Shown here in pieces: positions 51,850 to 60,606 of a stretch of 64,000 nt of DNA (its first letter is position 1; every line of letters begins with the position of its first letter). Under the pieces are notes generated by a model, which saw only the letters and a program-made list of their open reading frames with translations, was not told the DNA's origin and searched no databases. The stretch comes from CAKSFT01 sp045544615 (GTDB lineage Bacteria > Bacillota > Clostridia > UBA1381), in the NCBI GenBank assembly GCA_045544615.1, contig JAZPZI010000022.1, positions 20,724 to 84,723 on the forward strand, read 5' to 3'. Position numbers and translations under genes: made by a program.

Positions 51850-53175
51850 TCAGGAGTTTTTAATTTCCTGAGTTATATTTTCAATATCTCTTTTTAAGTT
51901 CGGGTCTTCCTTGACAGATATTGCAATTTTATCGACTGCATACATAACAGTTGTTCTGTCACGGCCGCCGAATATTCTTGCTATGATTGTGAAGTTAAGA
52001 TCTGTCAGGTTTTTGCATAAATACATAGCAATCTGGCGTGGGAAGGCGTAAACCTTCTGCTTTGATGTGCCTGTTAAATCTCCGAGCCCGATTTTATAGT
52101 ATGATGCAACACATTCCATAATCTTATCAGGTGTCACGGTCACATCCTCAGGCAGGATTGTTTTTATAATGTAATCGGCAATTTCAATATCAATCTCACG
52201 GTTGCTGATGCCGGCATATGATATAATTTTAGATAGAGCACCCTCGAGCTCTCTAATGTTAGAGTCGATTCGCTCTGCGATATATGCCAGGACATCCTCA
52301 TCGATTGCGATGTTTCTTGTTTCTGCTTTTTTCTTTAGGATTGCGACTCTTGTTTCATAGTTCGGAAGATTGATGTCGATATTTAATCCCCATTCAAAAC
52401 GGTTGATTAAACGCTCGTCCAAGGTAACAAAATCCTTTGGCTTTCTATCACTTGCAAGCACAATCTGCTTGTTATTCATATAAAGGTCATTGAAGGTGTG
52501 GAAAAATTCCTCAAGTGTACCTTCTTTGCCTTCTAAAAATTGAATATCGTCAACCATCAGAACATCAAGATTACGATATTTTTGTCTGAACGATTCCATA
52601 TTCTTGTCACGAACCGAGTTAATCATATCGATTGTGAACTTTTCACTTGTAACATAGAGTACCTTCTTTTCAGGGCTTGTCTCTAAAATTTTGTTGCCGA
52701 TAGCGTGCAAAAGATGTGTTTTTCCAAGTCCTGAATTACCGTATAAAAATAGCGGGTTGGTATCCTGATCACCGCAAAAATGGGTAATTCGCATTGCCAT
52801 TGCTGCGGCATAGTCGTTTGATGGACCGATGACAAAGTTATCAAAGGTATAGTTTGAATTTAAGCCTGTGTTTGTAGGCTGTGGTTTTGGTTTTTCCTCT
52901 ATAACCTTTTTTTCTTCAGGCTCCTGATTTTCACGAACGGTTATAAAAATATCGGTATCCTGTCCTGTTATTTTACTGATAGCTCTCTCTATGATGTCAC
53001 GGTAGCGGAGTTCAACCATATTTTTAATAAGTCCTGTCGGAACTAAAAGCTTAAATATTCCATTTTCATAAGAAAGTGGTCTGATCTCTTTTATGTAGGT
53101 GTTATATCCCACTAAAGAGTCAGATTCTCTGCGTATATGGGGTAGTGAATAATCCCATATTTCCTGTACATTCAT
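51850..53175 (-). CDS. dnaA: chromosomal replication initiator DnaA
   Basis: AAA+ initiator that binds DnaA boxes and opens the origin. The 441 aa product has domain I (1-80), a short charged linker, Walker A GNSGLGKTH (146-154), Walker B VLMVDDIQFLEG, and the DNA-binding signature GGRDRTTVMYAVDKI at the C-terminus. AGGAGG is 7 bp before ATG 53175. Promoter TTGAAA-17-TATAAT precedes it. Confidence 0.97.
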   Translation of the reverse strand: MNVQEIWDYSLPHIRRESDSLVGYNTYIKEIRPLSYENGIFKLLVPTGLIKNMVELRYRDIIERAISKITGQDTDIFITVRENQEPEEKKVIEEKPKPQPTNTGLNSNYTFDNFVIGPSNDYAAAMAMRITHFCGDQDTNPLFLYGNSGLGKTHLLHAIGNKILETSPEKKVLYVTSEKFTIDMINSVRDKNMESFRQKYRNLDVLMVDDIQFLEGKEGTLEEFFHTFNDLYMNNKQIVLASDRKPKDFVTLDERLINRFEWGLNIDINLPNYETRVAILKKKAETRNIAIDEDVLAYIAERIDSNIRELEGALSKIISYAGISNREIDIEIADYIIKTILPEDVTVTPDKIMECVASYYKIGLGDLTGTSKQKVYAFPRQIAMYLCKNLTDLNFTIIARIFGGRDRTTVMYAVDKIAISVKEDPNLKRDIENITQEIKNS

Positions 53176-53230
53176 CCCTTTTCCTCCTGTTTATTTTTTT
53201 CCTATACTTATCGAAACATATCCATGCTAT

Positions 53231-53259
53231 ATTATACTACATTTTAGAAAATTTTTCAA
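53231..53259 (-). promoter_or_regulatory. dnaA promoter
   Basis: Minus strand TTGAAA (53259-53254), 17 bp, TATAAT (53236-53231). Confidence 0.8.
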
Positions 53260-53350
53260 TCTTTAATCACATAAATTTTTATTTTTTTAAAAAATTCTAC
53301 TTTTCTTATAAATTTTTCAAAATTTTTCCACGGACTTTTCTATTTTATTA

Positions 53351-53379
53351 TTGACTTTAAATTGGAAATTATATAGAAT
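53351..53379 (+). promoter_or_regulatory. promoter of RNase H gene
   Basis: TTGACT (53351-53356), 17 bp, TAGAAT (53374-53379). Confidence 0.65.
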
Positions 53380-53411
53380 TAGGTTAATATGAGATAAAGG
53401 AATTGATTGAT

Positions 53412-54002
53412 TTGAAAAAATACTATGCCGTAAAAAACGGCAGAAAGATAGGAATTTTTGAGAGCTGGGACGAGTGCAAGGCTCAGGTTGACGGCTACTC
53501 GGGTGCAGAATATAAAAGCTTTCCAACCGAAGCAGAAGCAAAAGCATATATTTTTTGCGGTGAAGTAAAAAAAGAGGAAGCCGGCACATTTGCTTATGTT
53601 GACGGTAGTTTTTCGCTCGAGAAGAGCGAGTTTTCATTTGGTGCTATAATCTCTGTCGACGGAAAGGAAGAAGAATTTTCGGGAAAATTTTCCGACCCTG
53701 AGCTTTTAGAGATGCGAAATGTTGCAGGTGAGATTAAGGGTGCTGAGTTCGTTATGAAATATTGCCTGATTAACAATATCCCGGAAATTGACCTTTACTA
53801 TGACTATATGGGAATTGAGATGTGGTGCACAGGTGCATGGAAGGCAAACAAAACAGGCACGCAGAACTACCGTGATTTTTACCAGAGTATTAAGGATAAG
53901 CTAAAGGTAAACTTCAAAAAGGTAAAGGGTCATTCAGGTGATAAGCTAAATGACCGTGCAGACAAGTTGGCAAAAAAGGCTTTGGGAATAGGGGAATGTT
54001 AA
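53412..54002 (+). CDS. viroplasmin-RNase H fusion protein
   Basis: A 196 aa protein with an N-terminal viroplasmin (caulimovirus-type) domain, KKYYAVKNGRKIGIFESWDEC through residue 50 (given in part), and a C-terminal RNase H type 1 domain: VDGSFS (first Asp), EIKGAEF (Glu), central YDY and DKLNDRADKLAKKA (last Asp). It degrades RNA of RNA-DNA hybrids. TTG 53412 has AAGG 11 bp upstream; TTG 53403 is too close. Divergent from dnaA. Confidence 0.9.
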   Translation: MKKYYAVKNGRKIGIFESWDECKAQVDGYSGAEYKSFPTEAEAKAYIFCGEVKKEEAGTFAYVDGSFSLEKSEFSFGAIISVDGKEEEFSGKFSDPELLEMRNVAGEIKGAEFVMKYCLINNIPEIDLYYDYMGIEMWCTGAWKANKTGTQNYRDFYQSIKDKLKVNFKKVKGHSGDKLNDRADKLAKKALGIGEC

Positions 54003-54030
54003 AAAGCTCCGGACGTGAGAAAAGTTTAAC
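53990..54030 (+). repeat. 3'-end repeat after RNase H gene
   Basis: GGGAATGTTAAAAAGCT then CCGGACGTGAGAAAAG, including the stop codon. Third copy of the family after pheT and the gene ending at 24037. Followed by palindromes GTCGTAC-CCGT-GTACGAC and CTTTGGGTAACCCAAAG. Confidence 0.55.
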
Positions 54031-54168
54031 TTTTCTTGCTATCAACAAACTTCGCCTCTCGTCGTACCCGTGTACGACTTTGGGTAACCCAAAGCTAAAG
54101 CTTTGGCTCAGTTTGTTAATTTTGTTAATTCCAAAGCTTTTTTCCTATTCCCTAAAAGAATTGAAAAA

Positions 54169-54198
54169 TTGTAGGGGGAGGGCTTCCATGCCCTCCCG
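54169..54198 (+). repeat. short palindromic repeat, TGTAGGG family
   Basis: TGTAGGGGGAGGGC-TTCCAT-GCCCTCCCG-type unit, 16 bp before the MITE-like copy. Confidence 0.65.
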
Positions 54199-54213
54199 TT
54201 TTTATTGATTTCT

Positions 54214-54460
54214 TATGCCACTTTTTACCGACAAAAAGTGGCGGAAAAGTCGCCAAGAGGGGCTGACCCCCTCTTGGAAATACCCCAAAGCGTAGCTCAG
54301 GGCGGAAATTTTGCAAAGGCAAAATATTCCTCATTCGCCCGACTTTAACTCTCCGAATTTACATACCTTTTAGGACACTTCTTACCCTCCGCCGTGCGCT
54401 CGGTAGTGTTTTGTCCATTCTTGCTGATGTGCTTGCCGCCTGCAAAAGCGTACAGCGCAC
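54214..54460. mobile_element. truncated copy of MITE-like element
   Basis: Matches the left 250 bp of the element at 8331 with few indels, including both left-end hairpins. It starts TATGCCACTTTTTACCGACA, but no right terminal inverted repeat is found. Confidence 0.65.
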
Positions 54461-54542
54461 TGTAAAATTTTTGGTTTCATATTTATTTTTCCTTTTTAGA
54501 GAAGTTGTTTTTTTGTAGGGAACAAATTTATCGGTTTTAATT

Positions 54543-54570
54543 TGTAGGGGAGGGCTTCCACGCCCTCCCG
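54543..54570 (+). repeat. short palindromic repeat, TGTAGGG family
   Basis: TGTAGGGGAGGGC-TTCCAC-GCCCTCCCG-type unit. A lone half-unit TGTAGGGAAC is at 54514. Confidence 0.65.
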
Positions 54571-54582
54571 TTTTGTTACATT

Positions 54583-54615
54583 AAAAAAGGAAACGGAAAA
54601 TCCGTTTCCTTTTTA
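54583..54615 (-). terminator. terminator of uraA
   Basis: Stem GGAAACGGA / TCCGTTTCC with A-run and T-run flanks. Confidence 0.9.
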
Positions 54616-54626
54616 GTTTATAATTT

Positions 54627-55961
54627 TTACTCTGCTTTTTTAAGCATTAAGTTTGTTATAATACCGAGAATCAAAGCAACTGCTATTGGTGTTAATGTTA
54701 CAGCACCAATCTTAAGTGCCATTCCGCCAATACCTGCGATAAGAATAGCAGATACAACGAATAGGTTTTTATTATTTCCGAGGTCAACACCCTGCAACAT
54801 TTTTAAACCGCTTACTGCGATAAATCCGTAAAGTGTAAGACAAACACCGCCCATAACACATGAAGGAATTGTTGCAAGGAAAGTTACAAATGGACCGAAG
54901 AATGAAATAACTATTGCCATTATTGCAGTTGTCAATATTGTAACAATTGAAGCATTACCTGTAATTGCAACACAACCAACTGATTCGCCGTATGTGGTAT
55001 TAGGACATCCGCCGAAGAGTGCACCAACGGCACTTCCTATACCGTCACCAAGCAAAGTTCTGTGAAGACCGGGTTCTTTTAAAAGGTCACGGTCAATAAT
55101 AGTTGAAAGGTTTTTATGGTCTGCAATATGCTCTGCAAATACTACAAACGCAACCGGTACATATGCAACAGCGATTGTTGCAATATATTTTGCATCAATT
55201 TGGGCAAGTCCGCGACTTGCTGAAAGGAATGTAAAATCAGGATACCAACGCATATTTTCAAAAAGTGAAAAGTCTATAATTTTTAATGTGTCATTACCGG
55301 TCTTAATACCAATAACAGTAAATATAGCTGCAACGGCATAGCCTGCAAGAATACCTATTACGAAAGGAATCAACTTTGTCATTTTCTTTCCGTAAACAGA
55401 ACATAAAACAACTACAAATAGTGTTACAAGAGCACATACAAATCCTATCCAGCCCTGTGCGTTCATTACATAAACTGAATTTGCTGCATCAAATTCTGCA
55501 AATTTCAACATATCACCAACTGCATTTCCGGCAAGCGAAAGACCGATTATAGCAACAGTTGGTCCGATAACAGCCGGTGGCATAAGCTTGTTTATCCATT
55601 CTACACCGGCAAATTTAACAACAAGTGCAATAATAATATAAACAAGTGCTGCAAATATCGCACCGATGATTAAACCGGCATATCCTGCTTCAACAGATAC
55701 TGCTCCTGCAAAGGCAGCGAACATTGAGCTTAAAAATGCAAAAGAAGAACCCAAAAATACAGGGCTTTTGAATTTTGTAAAGAGAAGGTACACTATTGTA
55801 CCTACACCTGCACCAAAAAGTGCTGCCGATTGTGACATTCCATTACCGATAATTGATGGTACTGCAATTGTAGCTGCAAGTATTGCCAAAAGCTGTTGGA
55901 ATGCAAATACAATCAGCTGTCCAAACTTCGGTTTGTCCGATACATCATAAGTGAGTTTCAT
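54627..55961 (-). CDS. uraA: uracil/xanthine permease, NCS2 family
   Basis: A 444 aa nucleobase transporter with about 12-14 TM helices. N-terminal FAFQQLLAILAATIAVP, then MPPAVIGPTVAIIGLSLA, and GGCPNTTYGESVGC with the family NxTxYGE signature. Uracil specificity is likely from the PyrP/UraA resemblance. Its leader holds a terminator-like hairpin at 56010-56032, which suggests attenuation by pyrimidine level. Confidence 0.9.
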   Translation of the reverse strand: MKLTYDVSDKPKFGQLIVFAFQQLLAILAATIAVPSIIGNGMSQSAALFGAGVGTIVYLLFTKFKSPVFLGSSFAFLSSMFAAFAGAVSVEAGYAGLIIGAIFAALVYIIIALVVKFAGVEWINKLMPPAVIGPTVAIIGLSLAGNAVGDMLKFAEFDAANSVYVMNAQGWIGFVCALVTLFVVVLCSVYGKKMTKLIPFVIGILAGYAVAAIFTVIGIKTGNDTLKIIDFSLFENMRWYPDFTFLSASRGLAQIDAKYIATIAVAYVPVAFVVFAEHIADHKNLSTIIDRDLLKEPGLHRTLLGDGIGSAVGALFGGCPNTTYGESVGCVAITGNASIVTILTTAIMAIVISFFGPFVTFLATIPSCVMGGVCLTLYGFIAVSGLKMLQGVDLGNNKNLFVVSAILIAGIGGMALKIGAVTLTPIAVALILGIITNLMLKKAE

Positions 55962-55999
55962 TTTTTATTTCCCCCTAAAATTTTTTTAGAATCGGGCAT

Positions 56000-56032
56000 A
56001 AAAAAAGGACTTGACCAAAATTTCAGGACAAG
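56000..56032 (-). promoter_or_regulatory. leader terminator/attenuator of uraA
   Basis: Minus strand CTTGTCC-TGAAATTTT-GGTCAAG with one mismatch, then seven T residues, about 40 bp before the uraA start. Position fits an attenuator, as in PyrR-controlled genes, but no PyrR-binding loop was identified. Confidence 0.5.
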
Positions 56033-56151
56033 ACCGTATATGAAAAAGCCAGCGTGTAGAAAAATCTTGTCTGTGATTTCTGCGTTACTTTTTTTATTTC
56101 CTATTCTTTTTTTAATATTTTATCACAATATATCGTATTTGTAAAGGAGAT

Positions 56152-56162
56152 TTCGACAAAAA
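56152..56162 (-). promoter_or_regulatory. Spo0A-type box
   Basis: TTTTTGTCGAA on the minus strand, about 190 bp upstream of uraA. Confidence 0.35.
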
Positions 56163-56223
56163 GTTACAAGAAGTTGGAAAAAAATTCCTATCACATTTAT
56201 GATAAACCGTAATTTCTTTATAT

Positions 56224-56251
56224 CGGGCGGATGTGGGCATCCGCCCCTACA
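56224..56251 (-). repeat. short palindromic repeat, TGTAGGG family, inverted
   Basis: CGGGCGGATG-TGGG-CATCCGCCC followed by CTACA, that is TGTAGGGG on the minus strand. Confidence 0.65.
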
Positions 56252-56271
56252 TTTATCCTTTATATATGGTG

Positions 56272-56299
56272 TGTAGGGGATGGCGTCCCCGGCATCCCG
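56272..56299 (+). repeat. short palindromic repeat, TGTAGGG family
   Basis: TGTAGGGGATGGCG then TCCCCGGCATCCCG; stem GGGATG(C) / GGCATCCC. Confidence 0.6.
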
Positions 56300-56311
56300 T
56301 TTAAAAAAAGT

Positions 56312-56361
56312 TATTGCCACTTTTTACCGGCAAAAAGTGGCGGAAAAGTCGCCAAGAGGGG
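56312..56361. mobile_element. left-end fragment of MITE-like element
   Basis: About 50 bp matching the left end of the 8331 element (GCCACTTTTT-ACCGGC-AAAAAGTGGC and on to CCAAGAGGGG), then diverges. It is followed at 56440-56480 by GTCACACTTTGTGTGCCAC and CCTCCCCTTACACAGGGGAGG palindromes. Confidence 0.6.
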
Positions 56362-56517
56362 TTTTAGCCGTCTTGTGAAAGGGGAAATGTCGAAGATAGA
56401 GACACAGATGGATTGCTGCTTATATTTACAACCCTTCCGTCACACTTTGTGTGCCACCTCCCCTTACACAGGGGAGGCTATGTTCATTTGAAATTTGCTG
56501 AAATTTTCACCGAAAAA

Positions 56518-56543
56518 AAGAAGCTCTTCAAAAAGAGCTTCTT
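56518..56543 (-). terminator. terminator of secA-prfB
   Basis: Stem AGAAGCTCTT / AAGAGCTTCT, followed by T-run on the minus strand. Confidence 0.88.
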
Positions 56544-56548
56544 ATCTA

Positions 56549-57667
56549 TTAACCATTTAACTGTCCGAGGCTTGCCTTCTTTAAGTACTCGTTTATGAAT
56601 CCGTTTAAGTCACCGTCCATAACCGCACCGATATTACCCATTTCAAAGCCTGTTCTGTGGTCCTTTACAAGGTTATACGGGTGGAATACATATGAGCGGA
56701 TCTGGCTGCCCCATGCGATTTCCTTCTGTACACCCTTGATGTCCTCAATCTTTTCCTTTTGCTGCTGTTCTGCAATTTCGGCAAGCTTTGATTTGAGCAT
56801 TCTCATCGCATATTCACGGTTCTGGTGCTGTGAACGCTGTGTCTGACATGATACAACAACACCGGTCGGGATATGTGTGATTCTGATAGCCGAGTCGGTT
56901 TTATTGATATGCTGCCCGCCTGCACCGCTCGCACGGTAGGTATCAACTCTCAAATCCTCCTGGCGGATATTGATTTCAACATCGTCATCGATTTCCGGCA
57001 TAACTTCGATTGATGCAAATGATGTGTGGCGTCTGCCCGATGCATCAAACGGTGAAATTCTTACCAAACGGTGTACGCCCTTTTCGGCCTTTAAATATCC
57101 GTAGGCGTTCAAGCCCGAGATTGTGATTGTAGCACTCTTTAACCCTGCATCATCACCGGGGAGAAGGTCGAGTGTGGAAACCTGGTAGCCGTTTTTCTGT
57201 GCATACATCTGATACATTCTGAAAAGCATTTCGCACCAGTCCTGTGCCTCTGTTCCGCCTGCACCTGCGTGGAAGGTCATAATCGCATTATTTTTATCAT
57301 ACGGACCCGAAAGGAGAGTTTCGAGAGTAATCTTTTCAAGCTCTGCCTCAACCGCCTCAACCGATGCCTTGATTTCAGAGAGCATTCCCTCGTCATTTTC
57401 TTCATCGGCAATCTCGATTAAGGTAAGGGTGTCTTCCCATGAGCCCTTGAGGTTTTCATAACGCTCAACCTTATCCTTTAACTGCTTGGTCTTTTGCAAA
57501 ACCTTCTGCGATTTTTCCATATCGTCCCAGAAATCGGGAGCGGCACTTTCTTCTTCGAGTTTTTTGATTTCCTCGAGTGTGCCCTCTATATTCAGGGAGT
57601 CACGAAGCTCGGAGATGCCTTTTTCCATACCTTCGAGCTGTAGTCTGTACTGTTCGTATTCAAGCAT
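56549..57667 (-). CDS. prfB: peptide chain release factor 2
   Basis: Releases peptides at UGA and UAA. The 372 aa product has the codon-recognition tripeptide SPF (in RISPFDASG), and GGQ in ASGAGGQHINKTDSA. The frame is uninterrupted: the autoregulatory in-frame stop and slip site found in many prfB genes at about codon 25 is absent. It follows secA with a 24 bp gap. Confidence 0.96.
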   Translation of the reverse strand: MLEYEQYRLQLEGMEKGISELRDSLNIEGTLEEIKKLEEESAAPDFWDDMEKSQKVLQKTKQLKDKVERYENLKGSWEDTLTLIEIADEENDEGMLSEIKASVEAVEAELEKITLETLLSGPYDKNNAIMTFHAGAGGTEAQDWCEMLFRMYQMYAQKNGYQVSTLDLLPGDDAGLKSATITISGLNAYGYLKAEKGVHRLVRISPFDASGRRHTSFASIEVMPEIDDDVEINIRQEDLRVDTYRASGAGGQHINKTDSAIRITHIPTGVVVSCQTQRSQHQNREYAMRMLKSKLAEIAEQQQKEKIEDIKGVQKEIAWGSQIRSYVFHPYNLVKDHRTGFEMGNIGAVMDGDLNGFINEYLKKASLGQLNG

Positions 57668-57691
57668 TTTTATTCCAATCCTTTTTCCAGT

Positions 57692-60412
57692 TTATCTGCC
57701 GCAGCAGTGTTTATATTTCTTTCCGCTTCCGCATGGACACGGGTCATTTCTGCCCGGCTCTTTCTTGGCACGTGCAGGCTGTTTTGCAAGTGAACCGTCA
57801 CTGCCTGTATCGAGTGGCTTTGCAACCTGTTCACGCTTGATTTCCTGTGCTCTCGGGCGTGCAAAGAGGATATATTTTACTGTATCTCTCTTTATCGAAT
57901 CGCTCATACCGTCAAAGAGTTCGCCCGAAACCATTCTGTATTCAACAACAGGGTCGTGCTGACCGTATGCACGGAGTCCGATTTCACGCTTTACGTGTTC
58001 CATTTCGTCCAAGTGATCCATCCAGAGGGTATCAACAACACGGAGAAGTATCACACGCTCAAGCTCACGCATATTCTCGCCGAAGAGCTCTTCTTGCTCG
58101 GCGTATCTCTTTTCAACAACTGCCACAAGACGGTCTCTGATTTCGTCCTTTGTGATTGTCTCAAGCTCGCTCTTTTTAACTTCAAATGCACCCTGTGCAT
58201 CAAGGTTTCTGTTTGCAAAATCAACGAGCGCTGAAATATTCCAGTCTTCCGGAATATCCGAGATACCGATATAGTCGTCCATAGCACCGTCGATTACGGT
58301 ATAGAGCATATTTTTGATAGATGCGCTGATATCGTCGCCGTTTAGCACCGACTGACGCTGACGGTAGATAATCTTACGCTGTTCGTTCATTACCTCGTCA
58401 AACTGAAGCACGTGCTTACGTGAATCAAAATGTCTGCCCTCGAGGTTTTTCTGTGCATTTTCGATTGATTTATTAAGGATTCCTGCCTCGATTGGCTCAT
58501 CCTCTGCAAGTCCGAGCGAGTCTACCATTCTCTTTACTCGCTCCGAGCCGAAGATTCTCATCAGGTCGTCTTCGAGTGATAAGAAGAACTTCGAAACACC
58601 CGGGTCGCCCTGACGGCCTGCACGGCCTCGGAGCTGGTTATCGATTCGGCGTGATTCGTGGCGTTCTGTACCGATGATATAAAGACCGCCGGCTGCCAGA
58701 ACCTCCTCGTGTTCTTCCTTCAATTCTTCCTTGAACTTATTGTAAAATTCCTGATAAAGGCGTCTTGCCTCAAGGATTTCGGCATCGTCGGTTTCTGCAA
58801 AGCCTGTTGCCTCAACAATCAACTCGTCGGTCATACCCATCTTTGCAAGCTCGTGCTTTGCCATATACTCAGCATTACCGCCGAGGATAATGTCTGTACC
58901 ACGGCCCGCCATATTTGTTGCGATTGTTACCGCACCCTTTTTACCTGCCTGTGCAACGATTTCTGCCTCACGTGCATGGAACTTGGCATTTAATACCTCG
59001 TGCTTGATGCCCTGGCGCTTTAAGAGCGATGACAAAATCTCTGATTTGTCGATATTTACTGTGCCGACCAATACAGGCTGTCCCTTTTCATGACATTCAA
59101 CAATCTGTCTGATAACTGCCTTGTATTTGCCCATTTCGGTCTTATAGACAGAGTCGTGCTCGTCCTTTCTGATAACAGGCTTATTTGTCGGAACCTCGAC
59201 AACGTCAAGGTTATAAATCTGCTGGAATTCTTCTTCTTCGGTAAGAGCAGTACCTGTCATACCCGAGAGCTTTGAATAAAGACGGAAGAAGTTCTGGAAG
59301 GTAATTGTAGCAAGTGTTTTACTTTCGTTTTCAACCTTAACGCCTTCCTTTGCCTCGATTGCCTGATGCAAACCGTCAGAATAACGTCTGCCCGGCATAA
59401 TACGGCCTGTGAACTCGTCAACAATCATAACCTGACCGTCTTTTACAACATACTGCTGGTCACGGTGCATAACGCCGTTTGCATGGAGTGCCTGATTGAT
59501 ATGATGCTGAATCTTCATATTTTCAGGGTCTGCGATATTTTCAATATTGAATGCACGCTCTGCCTTTTCGATACCACGGTCGGTCAGAGTTGCGGTTTTT
59601 GCCTTTTCATCAACGATGTAGTCAGCTGTTACATTTTCGTCGAGCTGTTTGTCGTCGTGCTCGGTAACAACGAGCTTTCTTAAAGTCTTAACGAACTGGT
59701 CGGCAATCTTATAAAGGTCGTTTGCGGCATTACCCATACCCGAAATAATAAGCGGTGTTCTTGCTTCATCGATGAGGATAGAGTCAACTTCGTCGACAAC
59801 GGCGTAGTTGTGGCCACGCTGTACCATTTCTTCCTTGTAGGTAACCATATTATCACGCAGATAGTCAAAGCCGAGCTCGTTATTGGTACCGTATGTGATG
59901 TCAGCATTATATGCTGCACGGCGTTCTTCATTGTCAAGGTCGTGTATAATAAGACCAACTGTTAAGCCGAGGAAACGGTAAACCTTTCCCATCCATTCAC
60001 TGTCACGCTTTGCAAGGTAATCGTTTACTGTAACGATATGTACACCCTTGCCTGTCAAAGCGTTTAAGTATGCAGGAAGTGTAGATACCAATGTCTTACC
60101 TTCACCTGTCTTCATTTCGGCAATTCTGCCCTGATGAAGAATGATACCGCCTATAACCTGAACAGGGAAGTGCTTCATACCGAGAACACGCCAGCTTGCC
60201 TCTCGCATTGTAGCGAATGCTTCAGGGAGCAAATCATCGAGTGTTTCGCCCGCTGCAAGTCTATCCTTGAATTCCTTGGTTTTTGCTTTTAATTCGTCAT
60301 CCGAAAGCTTTGCAAAGTCTTCCTCCAATGCCAGAACCTTGTCGGCAATCGGGCGGACTCTTTTTAGCTCTCTTTCGGAGTATGTTCCGAATATTTTGTC
60401 AAACAATCCCAT
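57692..60412 (-). CDS. secA: preprotein translocase ATPase SecA
   Basis: Motor of the Sec export pathway. The 906 aa product has the Walker A region MKTGEGKTLVST, the DEVDSILIDEARTPLIISG motif, TNMAGRGTDI in NBD2, and the C-terminal zinc tail DPCPCGSGKKYKHCCG that binds SecB or ribosome. ATG 60412 fits AGGAG 8 bp upstream; the GTG at 60421 overlaps that site. Cotranscribed with prfB. Confidence 0.97.
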   Translation of the reverse strand: MGLFDKIFGTYSERELKRVRPIADKVLALEEDFAKLSDDELKAKTKEFKDRLAAGETLDDLLPEAFATMREASWRVLGMKHFPVQVIGGIILHQGRIAEMKTGEGKTLVSTLPAYLNALTGKGVHIVTVNDYLAKRDSEWMGKVYRFLGLTVGLIIHDLDNEERRAAYNADITYGTNNELGFDYLRDNMVTYKEEMVQRGHNYAVVDEVDSILIDEARTPLIISGMGNAANDLYKIADQFVKTLRKLVVTEHDDKQLDENVTADYIVDEKAKTATLTDRGIEKAERAFNIENIADPENMKIQHHINQALHANGVMHRDQQYVVKDGQVMIVDEFTGRIMPGRRYSDGLHQAIEAKEGVKVENESKTLATITFQNFFRLYSKLSGMTGTALTEEEEFQQIYNLDVVEVPTNKPVIRKDEHDSVYKTEMGKYKAVIRQIVECHEKGQPVLVGTVNIDKSEILSSLLKRQGIKHEVLNAKFHAREAEIVAQAGKKGAVTIATNMAGRGTDIILGGNAEYMAKHELAKMGMTDELIVEATGFAETDDAEILEARRLYQEFYNKFKEELKEEHEEVLAAGGLYIIGTERHESRRIDNQLRGRAGRQGDPGVSKFFLSLEDDLMRIFGSERVKRMVDSLGLAEDEPIEAGILNKSIENAQKNLEGRHFDSRKHVLQFDEVMNEQRKIIYRQRQSVLNGDDISASIKNMLYTVIDGAMDDYIGISDIPEDWNISALVDFANRNLDAQGAFEVKKSELETITKDEIRDRLVAVVEKRYAEQEELFGENMRELERVILLRVVDTLWMDHLDEMEHVKREIGLRAYGQHDPVVEYRMVSGELFDGMSDSIKRDTVKYILFARPRAQEIKREQVAKPLDTGSDGSLAKQPARAKKEPGRNDPCPCGSGKKYKHCCGR

Positions 60413-60550
60413 TTTTTCCACTCCTATATTTAAATCTCTTTTGGTGCATACTTTTGGTATTTTACCATACTATTTACCATATTAAAGGTATTATAACACA
60501 AAATTATGGAAAATACCACTCTTTTTTGTGAATTTTTTGTTAAAAAGAGT

Positions 60551-60562
60551 TTTTGTCGAAAA
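60551..60562 (+). promoter_or_regulatory. Spo0A-type box
   Basis: TTTTGTCGAAAA, a full 0A-box match located between spoIIE 3' end and secA, about 140 bp upstream of the secA start. Confidence 0.45.
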
Positions 60563-60606
60563 ACAAGGTATTTTTGATACAAAACTATAGCAAAAAGCTA
60601 CAAATT

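Noticed and set aside
56549..57667. Frameshift in prfB
   Set aside because: Full-length 372 aa frame with all motifs; no break seen.
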